Positions 26,424 through 34,492 of a DNA stretch of 61,988 nt are shown here, in pieces. Under the pieces are notes generated by a model. That model had not been told where the DNA came from, made no database searches, and saw nothing but the letters and a program-made list of their open reading frames with translations. Numbering within the stretch: the first letter of the stretch is position 1; every line of letters starts with the position of its first letter. The stretch covers positions 1 through 61,988 of the forward strand of contig CAYLKS010000010.1 in NCBI GenBank assembly GCA_964384205.1, in the 5' to 3' direction. The DNA is from CAYLKS01 sp964384205 [NCBI: uncultured bacterium]. Lineage in GTDB: Bacteria > JAGOEH01. The position numbers and the translations under genes are program-made.

Positions 26424-27018
26424 TAATTTTTTTAAATATTTAGAATTTATGTATGGTATTTTGAAAAACATTGAAGATAAATTAGAAGCAGAATCTTATA
26501 TTATTTTAAAAGAAATAAATAATATAAAAAAAAGAAGTTTAGACCATAAATCTTTAGCTCGACAATGGCTTGAAAAACAAAATTTTAATGAAGATGAAAA
26601 AAAATTATTATTAGATTTTTCTAAAAAAATTGATAGTTTTTTACAAAATAAAAAGAGTCAAAAAAAAGATTTAGAGGAATTTTACACTCATGATGAGTTT
26701 CTTATTTATTATAGAATGACAAATCATTTTAAAGATATTGAGAAGATTTCATTATCTCTTATTATTAGATTTCAAATTATTGATAGAATGAAGCAACAGC
26801 TTAGTCATATTAATTATGTTCTCGAAGAAATATTAAAAAATCAGAAGTTGGATAAAAATGGTTTTCCGGAGTTTTTAGAATTATTTGATGAAAAAAGTCA
26901 CTTTTTCCATCAGTTGAAAAATATGATGAATACTACTGAAGAGAAGGATGAATTTTATAGAATATTTAATATAAAAATAGATGAGAATAGAGAAGATGAG
27001 ATTTTTGAAGCTTTTTAG
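26410..27018 (+). CDS. uncharacterised helical/coiled-coil protein
   Basis: 202 residues, no signal peptide or membrane segment, almost wholly predicted helix with heptad-like stretches (EFMYGILKNIEDKLEAES, IDRMKQQLSHINYVLEEIL). Rich in Lys, Glu, Phe. Not recognised; it superficially resembles FlgN-type export chaperones in being a helical bundle, but length and residues do not match convincingly. It overlaps hldD before and the next gene after, so the three are coupled. Confidence 0.6.
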   Translation: MKKCDNFFKYLEFMYGILKNIEDKLEAESYIILKEINNIKKRSLDHKSLARQWLEKQNFNEDEKKLLLDFSKKIDSFLQNKKSQKKDLEEFYTHDEFLIYYRMTNHFKDIEKISLSLIIRFQIIDRMKQQLSHINYVLEEILKNQKLDKNGFPEFLELFDEKSHFFHQLKNMMNTTEEKDEFYRIFNIKIDENREDEIFEAF

Positions 27019-30000
27019 TGTTTTATTTTTTTATCTATTTGTGCCATCATTTCTAAATGCTCAATTTGGTAAAAATAAAGTGCAATTTAAAGAATATAAT
27101 TGGTATTTTTTTGAGACTGAACATTTTAAAATATATTTTGAAAAAGGGAGTGATTTTTTAGCCAAGTATAGTGCATTAGAATCTGAAAAATATTATCAAT
27201 TATTTAAAGTATGGCTAAATTATGAGCTTGAAGAGAAGGTTCCAATAATAATATATAATTCTCCGAATGATTTTTGGCAAACCAATATTACGGATGGTAT
27301 TTTGCCTGAAGGGGTGCAAGGTTTTACAGAAGCTTTTAAATCAAGGGTAGTTTTACCATTTAATGGAAATTATAATGAATATAGACATACGCTACATCAT
27401 GAATTAACGCACGCTATTTTCCATTATTTTTTATACGGCGGTAAGGTACAAAATTTACTTAATAAAAGACGTTTGATTCAATTGCCATTATGGTTTGAAG
27501 AAGGATTACCTGAATTTGCAACTACTTTCTGGGATACAGAAGCGGATATGATAATGCGTGATGCTCAAATTTATGGTTATTTACCTCCATTAGAGTATTT
27601 GAATGGTTATTTTGCTTATAAAGGAGGCCAATCTGTTTATTATTTTATATACGAAACTTATGGAGAAGAAAAGATTGGAGAGCTTTTAAGAAATTCTAAG
27701 CGAGCTTCTAAGTTGGAGAATTTATTTAAAGAGACTTTTGGTTTAAAAATAGAAGAATTTAATGAAAAATGGTCTAAATGGGTAAAAAAGAGATATTGGA
27801 GAGAAATTGAATATCGTCAGGAGGCTAAAGAAATAGCAATACCAGTTACGAAGCATATAAAGGATAAATCATATTTTAACTTGATGCCTGCTATATCACC
27901 TAATGGGGAATATGTTGCGTATTTTTCTGATAAATCAGATTATGTAGGCATTTTTATCAAATCATTAATTAATAAAAAAGATATTAGATGTATATTGAAA
28001 AGTGGGGAAAAAGGGGGATTAGAATCATTTCATTTCTATAATAGCAAGATTAATTGGTCTTATGATGGAAATAAACTAACTTTTGTTTCTAAATCGAAGA
28101 ATAAAGATTTTATTGCTATTTTTGATGTGCAAAAGAAAAAAATTATTAGAAAGTTAGAATTAGATTTTGATGGCATTTACTCACCGTCGTTTATTCCAGG
28201 AGATTCTGGAATTCTTTTTTCTGGTTTTAAATCGGGAGTGCAAAATGCTTTCATTTATTATCTTAAATCTGATAAATTGGTGCAGCTTACAAATGATGAA
28301 TTTAGTTGTATAGATCCTGTAATTTCTCCCAATGGTAAATTGTTAGCATTTGTTTCAAATAGGCCCAAAGGCTTGAATTCTGAAAAATATGACAAATTTA
28401 AAGTAAATTTAGGTTATAATGATCAAAATATTGTAATTTATGATATAAAACAAAAGGTATATATAAATGTTACTAATAATAGTTTTCAGACTGAGTCTCC
28501 GGAATGGTCTTACGATGGAAAATATTTAGCTTATGTTTCAGATGAAAATGGGATTTTTAATATATACATTTATGATGTTGCTAAGAAAACAAACTACCCT
28601 ATAACAAATTTATTGAGTGGAGCAAAACAAATTTCATGGGCAAAAAAAAGCCAGAAACTTGTATTTTCAAGTTTTTATAAAGGTGGTTGGGATATTTTCC
28701 TGTTAAATAATCCTTTAAAAAATATTGGTAAATATGATAAATTAAAACCTACTTTATTTCTTCAATCCAATGAAAAAGAAAAATATATGTCCCGATTTTT
28801 AAAATTACAGTGGGGTGAAACAATTAATTTGAAAAAACGGCATGTTAAAGTTAGTAACAAAGTAATTTTTAAATATAAAAATAAAGAATATTCTTTATTT
28901 ACTGAAAAGAAAGATAATACAACATTATTAAGAAAGAAATTAGATATAAATAGTAGTAAGGATACAACTTTAAAAATAAAAGATTTGATTGGTGATAAAT
29001 ATGTAAAATATATAGATGAAAAAGTTCAGAATTCTCTTCCATATTTAACAAGTTTTTCACCGGATATAATGACAGGAAATTTTTATTATGACACTTATTA
29101 TGGTATGGCTGGCCAAGCAGTTTTTTCATTTAGCGATGTAATGAATAACCATAGAATAATAATATTTAGTGATCTTTATTATTCTTTTGAAAATAGTAAT
29201 TTTCAGGTGATGTATTACTTTCTTCCTAAAAGATGGGATCTTGGGCTGAGCTTTTTTCATTATAAATATGATTACCAATTGACATATTATGATATTTTAT
29301 CAATAAAACAAACAGGAGGATTTGCAATTCTTTCTTATCCTTTTAATATTTTTAGAAGGTTAGAATTCATATTTAATTCTTATGCTCTCTATGCAAGACA
29401 GTATGTTTATGATTGGTATTATGATATGATTTTTTTACAAGAACAACAGGATATGAGGGTAAATCTTTTGCAGAGTAGATATGTTTTTGATAATATATTA
29501 TATAATAATTCTGGCCCCTCAAATGGGACAAGATATTATATAAGCTATGAAAAAAGTTTTGCTTTTAATAATAGTGATGTATCGTTTAATAGGGTTTCAT
29601 TTGACTATCGAAAATATTTTAATTTTAGAAGAGAATATATATTCGCATTAAGGCTTTTTGGAGGTAAAAGCTTTGGTAGGGATCCACAGGATTTTTTCCT
29701 TGGAGGAGTTGAAAATTGGTTAAATTATTCAAGGCAATATTATGATTCATGGGATATGAGAAGTACATATTTTGCGGATTTGGTTTTACCTATGAGAGGA
29801 TATAGATTATATTCGCAGCGTGGGAAAAATGCATTTTTAATGAATTTAGAATTTAGATTTAATCTGATTGATTATTTGATATTTCATTTCCCGTTAAAAA
29901 TAGGATTTTTTTCTATAGGTGGGGTTTTGTTTACTGATTTTGGAGCAGCATGGAATGATAATTTTAAATTTTGGGAGAATGATCATTTAGCTACTCCTAT

Positions 30001-30133
30001 TGCTTCTTATGGTTATGGGTTTAGAATTAATATAGGATTTACACAATTTAAAATAGATGTTGCATGGCCTACAGATTTTTCAAAATTTAAAACTAAACCG
30101 AATATTTTATATTCATTTGGAATAGATTTTTAA
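26996..30133 (+). CDS. surface protein: gluzincin-type protease domain, TolB-like PD40 propeller and BamA-like outer-membrane barrel
   Basis: About 1045 residues from ATG 26996, giving a clean signal peptide (MRFLKLFSVLFFYLF...LNAQ). Residues about 20-280: peptidase-MA-like domain with HHELTHAIFHYF (HExxH zinc site near 135) and WFEEGLPEFATTFWD (third ligand Glu). About 295-600: PD40/TolB-like propeller blades (MPAISPNGEYVAYFSDKSD, PVISPNGKLLAFVSNRPKG, PEWSYDGKYLAYVSDENG). About 690-1045: surface-antigen (Omp85 C-terminal) barrel with FLGGVENWLNY, FADLVLPMRGY and aromatic C-terminal strand ending in Phe. Predicted to be anchored in the outer membrane with a periplasmic protease-propeller. Known as an architecture in FCB relatives; role unproven. 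Confidence 0.8.
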   Translation: MRFLKLFSVLFFYLFVPSFLNAQFGKNKVQFKEYNWYFFETEHFKIYFEKGSDFLAKYSALESEKYYQLFKVWLNYELEEKVPIIIYNSPNDFWQTNITDGILPEGVQGFTEAFKSRVVLPFNGNYNEYRHTLHHELTHAIFHYFLYGGKVQNLLNKRRLIQLPLWFEEGLPEFATTFWDTEADMIMRDAQIYGYLPPLEYLNGYFAYKGGQSVYYFIYETYGEEKIGELLRNSKRASKLENLFKETFGLKIEEFNEKWSKWVKKRYWREIEYRQEAKEIAIPVTKHIKDKSYFNLMPAISPNGEYVAYFSDKSDYVGIFIKSLINKKDIRCILKSGEKGGLESFHFYNSKINWSYDGNKLTFVSKSKNKDFIAIFDVQKKKIIRKLELDFDGIYSPSFIPGDSGILFSGFKSGVQNAFIYYLKSDKLVQLTNDEFSCIDPVISPNGKLLAFVSNRPKGLNSEKYDKFKVNLGYNDQNIVIYDIKQKVYINVTNNSFQTESPEWSYDGKYLAYVSDENGIFNIYIYDVAKKTNYPITNLLSGAKQISWAKKSQKLVFSSFYKGGWDIFLLNNPLKNIGKYDKLKPTLFLQSNEKEKYMSRFLKLQWGETINLKKRHVKVSNKVIFKYKNKEYSLFTEKKDNTTLLRKKLDINSSKDTTLKIKDLIGDKYVKYIDEKVQNSLPYLTSFSPDIMTGNFYYDTYYGMAGQAVFSFSDVMNNHRIIIFSDLYYSFENSNFQVMYYFLPKRWDLGLSFFHYKYDYQLTYYDILSIKQTGGFAILSYPFNIFRRLEFIFNSYALYARQYVYDWYYDMIFLQEQQDMRVNLLQSRYVFDNILYNNSGPSNGTRYYISYEKSFAFNNSDVSFNRVSFDYRKYFNFRREYIFALRLFGGKSFGRDPQDFFLGGVENWLNYSRQYYDSWDMRSTYFADLVLPMRGYRLYSQRGKNAFLMNLEFRFNLIDYLIFHFPLKIGFFSIGGVLFTDFGAAWNDNFKFWENDHLATPIASYGYGFRINIGFTQFKIDVAWPTDFSKFKTKPNILYSFGIDF

Positions 30134-31452
30134 TGAATAAAAAAGCCTTTTTATATTCATTAGGTTGTAAAATTAATAGATACGAAATTGAGTATATTAG
30201 AGAAATATTATCAGAGTTTGAATTTTCTTTTAGCAATGATTATAATGAGGCAGATTTAATTGTTGTAAATACTTGTACTGTTACTAAGAAAAGTGAAAAT
30301 CGCTCTAAACAATATATTAGAAAGTTTATAAAATCAAATCCAAATGCTTTCGTTATCGTAACAGGATGCGCTGTACAATTTACACCTGAAAATTTTGCTG
30401 ATATTGAAGGTATTGATTTAATCCTGGGAAATATTGAGAAAGATGATTTTAGATTATTTTTCAAGAAATTTAAAGATTTAAGGAAAAATGAATTTCCTAT
30501 TTTATTTGTAAATAAAAAAATAGTAGAAAATAATTACTCTTTTCCAGAACATATAATTAGTGATTTTAGTAATAGGACCCGTGCTTTTTTAAAAATACAG
30601 GATGGTTGTGAACATTTTTGTTCTTATTGTATAGTTCCATATTTAAGAGGAAGATATAGAAGTAGGCCAATTGAAAATGTTATTGAACAGATTAAAAAAT
30701 TTGAAGATAAAGGGTTTAAAGAGGTTGTATTAACAGGAATACATCTTGGTAAATATGGAATGGAAACCAAAAAGTCTTTACTAAGTTTACTATTAAAAAG
30801 AATACTTGAAGAGACTTCTATTGAAAGAATAAGATTAACATCTATTGAACCTACAGAATTATCTGATGAAATTATTGAGATAATATCGCAGAATAATAGG
30901 ATCTGTAAACACTTACATGTGCCTTTACAGAGTGGAAATGACAAAATTTTAAAACTCATGAATAGAAAATATACTACAGATTATTATAGAAAAAAAATTT
31001 TAAAATTAGTAGATTTAGTACCGGATATTGGAATAGGAGTTGATTTAATTGTTGGACATCCAGGGGAAACAGAAGATGATTTTCTTATCACTTATAATTT
31101 TATAAAGGAATTACCTCCACTTTATTTACATGTTTTTAGTTATTCTGATAGGCCTGGAACTGTTTCCTACAAAATGCCAGATAAGGTTTCTAAAAATGAA
31201 ATAAAATCAAGAACAAAGCGTATGATTATGTTAGGAATGTATAAAAGAGGTTTATTTTATAATAAATTTATAGGTGAAAAGATGCAGATTTTAGTTGAAT
31301 CTGAACCTGATCATGAAGGATTTCAAAATGGTCTTACTTCAAATTTTATTAGAGTATATTTTAAAAGCAATAAAGTTTTAAAAAATGAGTTTATTGATGT
31401 TAAACTTACTTATATTAATGACGAAAATAGAGTAATAGGGGAGCTTGTATAA
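30133..31452 (+). CDS. mtaB: tRNA (t6A37) methylthiotransferase MtaB
   Basis: 439 residues. MiaB-like radical SAM enzyme converting t6A to ms2t6A at position 37 of ANN-reading tRNAs. Order: UPF0004 domain (YSLGCKINRYEIEYI, VNTCTVTKKSE), radical SAM Cys-X3-Cys-X2-Cys in GCEHFCSYCIVPYLRGRYRSR (near 157), C-terminal TRAM. The KIN instead of QMN after the first cysteine and the overall pattern fit the MtaB subgroup. TAATG overlap on both sides. Confidence 0.92.
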   Translation: MNKKAFLYSLGCKINRYEIEYIREILSEFEFSFSNDYNEADLIVVNTCTVTKKSENRSKQYIRKFIKSNPNAFVIVTGCAVQFTPENFADIEGIDLILGNIEKDDFRLFFKKFKDLRKNEFPILFVNKKIVENNYSFPEHIISDFSNRTRAFLKIQDGCEHFCSYCIVPYLRGRYRSRPIENVIEQIKKFEDKGFKEVVLTGIHLGKYGMETKKSLLSLLLKRILEETSIERIRLTSIEPTELSDEIIEIISQNNRICKHLHVPLQSGNDKILKLMNRKYTTDYYRKKILKLVDLVPDIGIGVDLIVGHPGETEDDFLITYNFIKELPPLYLHVFSYSDRPGTVSYKMPDKVSKNEIKSRTKRMIMLGMYKRGLFYNKFIGEKMQILVESEPDHEGFQNGLTSNFIRVYFKSNKVLKNEFIDVKLTYINDENRVIGELV

Positions 31453-33062
31453 TGAATTATCAAACTGATTTTCTTGTCGTGGGAAGTGGGATTGCAGGTT
31501 TGTCTTATGCACTTCATGTAGCTGATTATGGTTATGTTACAGTGATCACTAAAAATAAAGTTGAAGAATGCGATACAGTTCTTGCCCAGGGTGGAATTGC
31601 AGCTAAGTTAAATGCTAATGATTCATTTGAAAGCCATGTTGAAGATACTTTAAAAGCAGGTGATGGTTTATGTTATAAAGAAGGTGTAGAATTAATTGTA
31701 AAAAATGCTCCTAAAGAGATAAAATGGCTTTATGATTTAGGAGTTCCTTTTAATATTACTGAAAATAAAGAATTTGATTTAGGAAGAGAAGGAGGTCATA
31801 GTTTTAATAGAATAGTTCATGCTGGTGATATTACTGGAGAAAATATTGAAAAAGTTTTATATAAACAAGCAATAGAACACCCTAATATTAGAATTTTAGA
31901 ACATTTTTATGCAATAGATTTAATTACAGATTATCATTTACATGATTATTCATATAGAAATATTGATAATATTTCATGCTATGGAGTTTATGTTTATAAT
32001 ATTAATACAAAAAAAATACATAAAATAATTTCTAAATTTACAATACTTGCGACAGGTGGCATAGGAGATTTATATAAATATACTACTAACTGGGAAGGGA
32101 CTATTGGAGATGGAATTGCAATAGCTTTTAGAGCAGGTGCTGAGGTAATGAATTTAGAATTTGTTCAATTTCATCCAACCGCTTTTTATGAAAAGGAAAA
32201 AGAAGGAAGAATTTTTTTAATTTCTGAAGCAGTACGAGGTTTTGGTGGCAAAATTATAGATCATAATGGCAATGATTTAATGGAAAATGTTCATCCTCTT
32301 GGTTCCCTTGCGCCGAGGGATATAGTTGCAAGAACTATTGATAAATATCTTAAAAAGACCGGCTATGATAATGCCTTTATTAAAATAGAAAATAGAACAA
32401 AAAAGGAAATAATTAATAGATTTCCTAAGATTTATAGCTATTGCCTTTCTAAAGGAGTAGATATTACAAAAGATCCAATTCCTATAGTACCAGCAGCACA
32501 TTATCTTTGTGGAGGTATAAAAACAGATTTATGGGGTAAAACTAAAATTAGAAATTTATTTGCTATAGGAGAAACAGCTGCAACGGGAGTTCATGGTGCA
32601 AACAGATTGGCCAGCAATTCTTTATTGGAGGCTTTAGTTTTTGCTGAAAGAGCTGCTCAATATACTATAGAAAAAGTAAAAGAAATAAAGCTTCCTTCTA
32701 TATTTAATATTCCCGATTGGAGAGATAATAATACTTTTAATATTGAAGAATGGATTTTAATTAAACATGATGAAGATGATATAAAAGGTATTATGTGGGA
32801 TTATGTTGGAATTGTGAGAAGTAATGAGAGATTAGAAAAAGCACTTGCAAGATTGCAATTAATATTGAATGAATTAAATGAATTTTATAAAAAAACAAAA
32901 ATTAATTGTGAAATATTACAATTGCGAAATATGGCTACAGTTGCTCATTTAATTGTTCAATCAGCATTGAGTAGAAAAGAAAGTAGGGGATTACATTTTA
33001 ATATAGACTACCCTTATAAATCAAAAAAAATAAAAAATACAATCATATCAAAACAGTTTTAA
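31452..33062 (+). CDS. nadB: L-aspartate oxidase
   Basis: 536 residues, flavoprotein converting aspartate to iminoaspartate, first step of NAD synthesis. Seen: FLVVGSGIAGLSYAL (FAD site), VLAQGGIAAKL, GREGGHSFNRIVHAGD, EFVQFHPTAF, AARDIV-like LAPRDIVARTIDKY, PAAHYLCGGI, and GVHGANRLASNSLLEALVFAERAA. NadA and NadC are not in the window. In anaerobes fumarate probably replaces oxygen as acceptor (inference). Thi4 upstream also consumes NAD. Confidence 0.93.
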   Translation: MNYQTDFLVVGSGIAGLSYALHVADYGYVTVITKNKVEECDTVLAQGGIAAKLNANDSFESHVEDTLKAGDGLCYKEGVELIVKNAPKEIKWLYDLGVPFNITENKEFDLGREGGHSFNRIVHAGDITGENIEKVLYKQAIEHPNIRILEHFYAIDLITDYHLHDYSYRNIDNISCYGVYVYNINTKKIHKIISKFTILATGGIGDLYKYTTNWEGTIGDGIAIAFRAGAEVMNLEFVQFHPTAFYEKEKEGRIFLISEAVRGFGGKIIDHNGNDLMENVHPLGSLAPRDIVARTIDKYLKKTGYDNAFIKIENRTKKEIINRFPKIYSYCLSKGVDITKDPIPIVPAAHYLCGGIKTDLWGKTKIRNLFAIGETAATGVHGANRLASNSLLEALVFAERAAQYTIEKVKEIKLPSIFNIPDWRDNNTFNIEEWILIKHDEDDIKGIMWDYVGIVRSNERLEKALARLQLILNELNEFYKKTKINCEILQLRNMATVAHLIVQSALSRKESRGLHFNIDYPYKSKKIKNTIISKQF

Positions 33063-33120
33063 AATTTTAATATTTATTAAATTATAATAGATCGTTTGAA
33101 AAATAATAGATGATGTTGAT

Positions 33121-33145
33121 GAATCTTATCCACCAGATAAGATTC
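33121..33145 (-). terminator. perfect hairpin across the stop codon of the CheZ-like gene
   Basis: GAATCTTATC (33121-33130) and GATAAGATTC (33136-33145) around a five-base loop. It spans the last codons and TAA stop of the minus-strand gene. Downstream on that strand is only moderately U-rich, so this is a weak candidate terminator or an mRNA 3'-end stabiliser; the nadB gene converges 60 bases away. Confidence 0.4.
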
Positions 33146-34445
33146 TATCTATTTCTTCCTGGCTTATTACTTCACCACTTCCTGCTTCTTCAAACTTTTT
33201 AGCTAATTCATCTATATCTAAATTGTTATTTTTTGCTGTTTCTTTTTTAGGAGGAGGGGATGTTTCTGCTGTTTTTTTATCTTCTTCCTCTTGTTTTTCT
33301 TCTTCTTGAGAAATTTCTTCTTTTTCTGTATTTTCTTCTCCTGCAATTTCATTTAATAAATCTTCAGGTATTTCTATCTCTTCATCTTCTGTTGAATCTT
33401 GTTCACTTGTTATTTGATCTGCTTCAGAAAGAAGTTTTTCTAATTCTTCATCATCGATATGAGTATCTTCGATATCTTCTTCTTTACTTTGTTCTTCTTC
33501 ATTTTGTTGCATTTCTTTTTGTAACTGTTCAAAAATATCTTCTGGATTTGTATTTTTTTCTTCTTCAGTAAGAACTTCTGAACTTTCTTGTTGTTTCATT
33601 TCTTGCTGTATTTTTTCAAATAGGTCTTCTGATTTTTCAGTTTGAGGAGCTGTTTGTTGAGTTTCAGAAGTTTCTATTTTTTTACTTTCTTCAGAAGGTG
33701 AAGGTGAAGAAAAAAGAGCATCGGCTTCTTTTTGTTCTTTTGTTCTATCAGTAAAAGCAGCATTAGAATCAAAAGCTTTTATTTCCATTTTATCATCAAT
33801 TTCAAGACCATTAACATGAAAAGCTTCTAATACAAAATTTAATCTTTCAATAATTGTTTTAATCAAGGAATGGGCTTTTGCTAATTCCTGGGAAGTTATA
33901 TCTTGGAATTGACATAGATTAAGTATTTCAAAAAGATCATCTAAGTTGCTATTTGCATTATCTTCTAATTTATTTGCAATATCTAACAATAGTTTTTGAC
34001 TTCTAATTTTATCAGCTGTCATCAAAATTAAATCTTGTTCTATTTGCATTATTTTATCTTTTAACGATTTTTCAACTTCTTTTCCTTTAATTGCTTTCCC
34101 AACCTCAAGAATATTAAGTAATAAATTTTCGAAGCCCGGCATTAATTTATTGCCTTCTTCTCTGAGGTTGTTATTCATTTGTTTTGCTAATTCTGTCAAT
34201 TCATTTTGCCGGTCCATCATTAATTCTGATTTTTCAATGATTCCTGTTGCTGCCTTTTCAGTTTCTTTATCAATTTGATGCAGCTGCATTCGAGTTTCCA
34301 GCCCTTTTTCAGCTGTCTTTTTTATTTCTTGAGTAACACGCTGATAATCTGTAATATCGTTCGCTATTTTCTTTTTAAATTCTAATAAAAACTCTTGTAT
34401 AATTTTTTTGCTCTCATCTGGGAGAGCCTGGTAAATATTCAGCAT
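33126..34445 (-). CDS. cheZ: CheZ-like CheY-P phosphatase with FliM-type C-terminal peptide
   Basis: About 439 residues from ATG 34445 (ATG 34457 adds four). The N-terminal 230 residues are a long helical hairpin; near 178-186 LCQFQDITSQELAKA matches the CheZ active site (catalytic Asp and Gln of QDLTGQ). Then comes a very acidic, disordered linker of about 190 residues with two copies of a 13-residue repeat (EDLFEKIQQEMKQ, EDIFEQLQKEMQQ). The last 12 residues, ISQEEIDRILSGG, match the N-terminal CheY-P-docking peptide of FliM/FliY (LSQ-E-EIDALL-G). It would dephosphorylate CheY-P. Last gene of a four-gene minus-strand operon; chemotaxis partners are elsewhere. Confidence 0.8.
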   Translation of the reverse strand: MLNIYQALPDESKKIIQEFLLEFKKKIANDITDYQRVTQEIKKTAEKGLETRMQLHQIDKETEKAATGIIEKSELMMDRQNELTELAKQMNNNLREEGNKLMPGFENLLLNILEVGKAIKGKEVEKSLKDKIMQIEQDLILMTADKIRSQKLLLDIANKLEDNANSNLDDLFEILNLCQFQDITSQELAKAHSLIKTIIERLNFVLEAFHVNGLEIDDKMEIKAFDSNAAFTDRTKEQKEADALFSSPSPSEESKKIETSETQQTAPQTEKSEDLFEKIQQEMKQQESSEVLTEEEKNTNPEDIFEQLQKEMQQNEEEQSKEEDIEDTHIDDEELEKLLSEADQITSEQDSTEDEEIEIPEDLLNEIAGEENTEKEEISQEEEKQEEEDKKTAETSPPPKKETAKNNNLDIDELAKKFEEAGSGEVISQEEIDRILSGG

Positions 34446-34492
34446 ATTTTCCCCCATTTTTTTATAAATATCGACTGTGGGGATACAAAACT

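Noticed and set aside
26410-27018. FlgN-type flagellar chaperone
   Set aside because: Helical like FlgN but longer, without the typical residues, and not beside flagellar genes.
33260-33571. 103-codon Leu/Phe-rich plus-strand ORF, looking like a membrane protein
   Set aside because: It is the antisense of the Glu/Lys-rich linker of the CheZ-like gene; the hydrophobicity is a codon-complement artefact.
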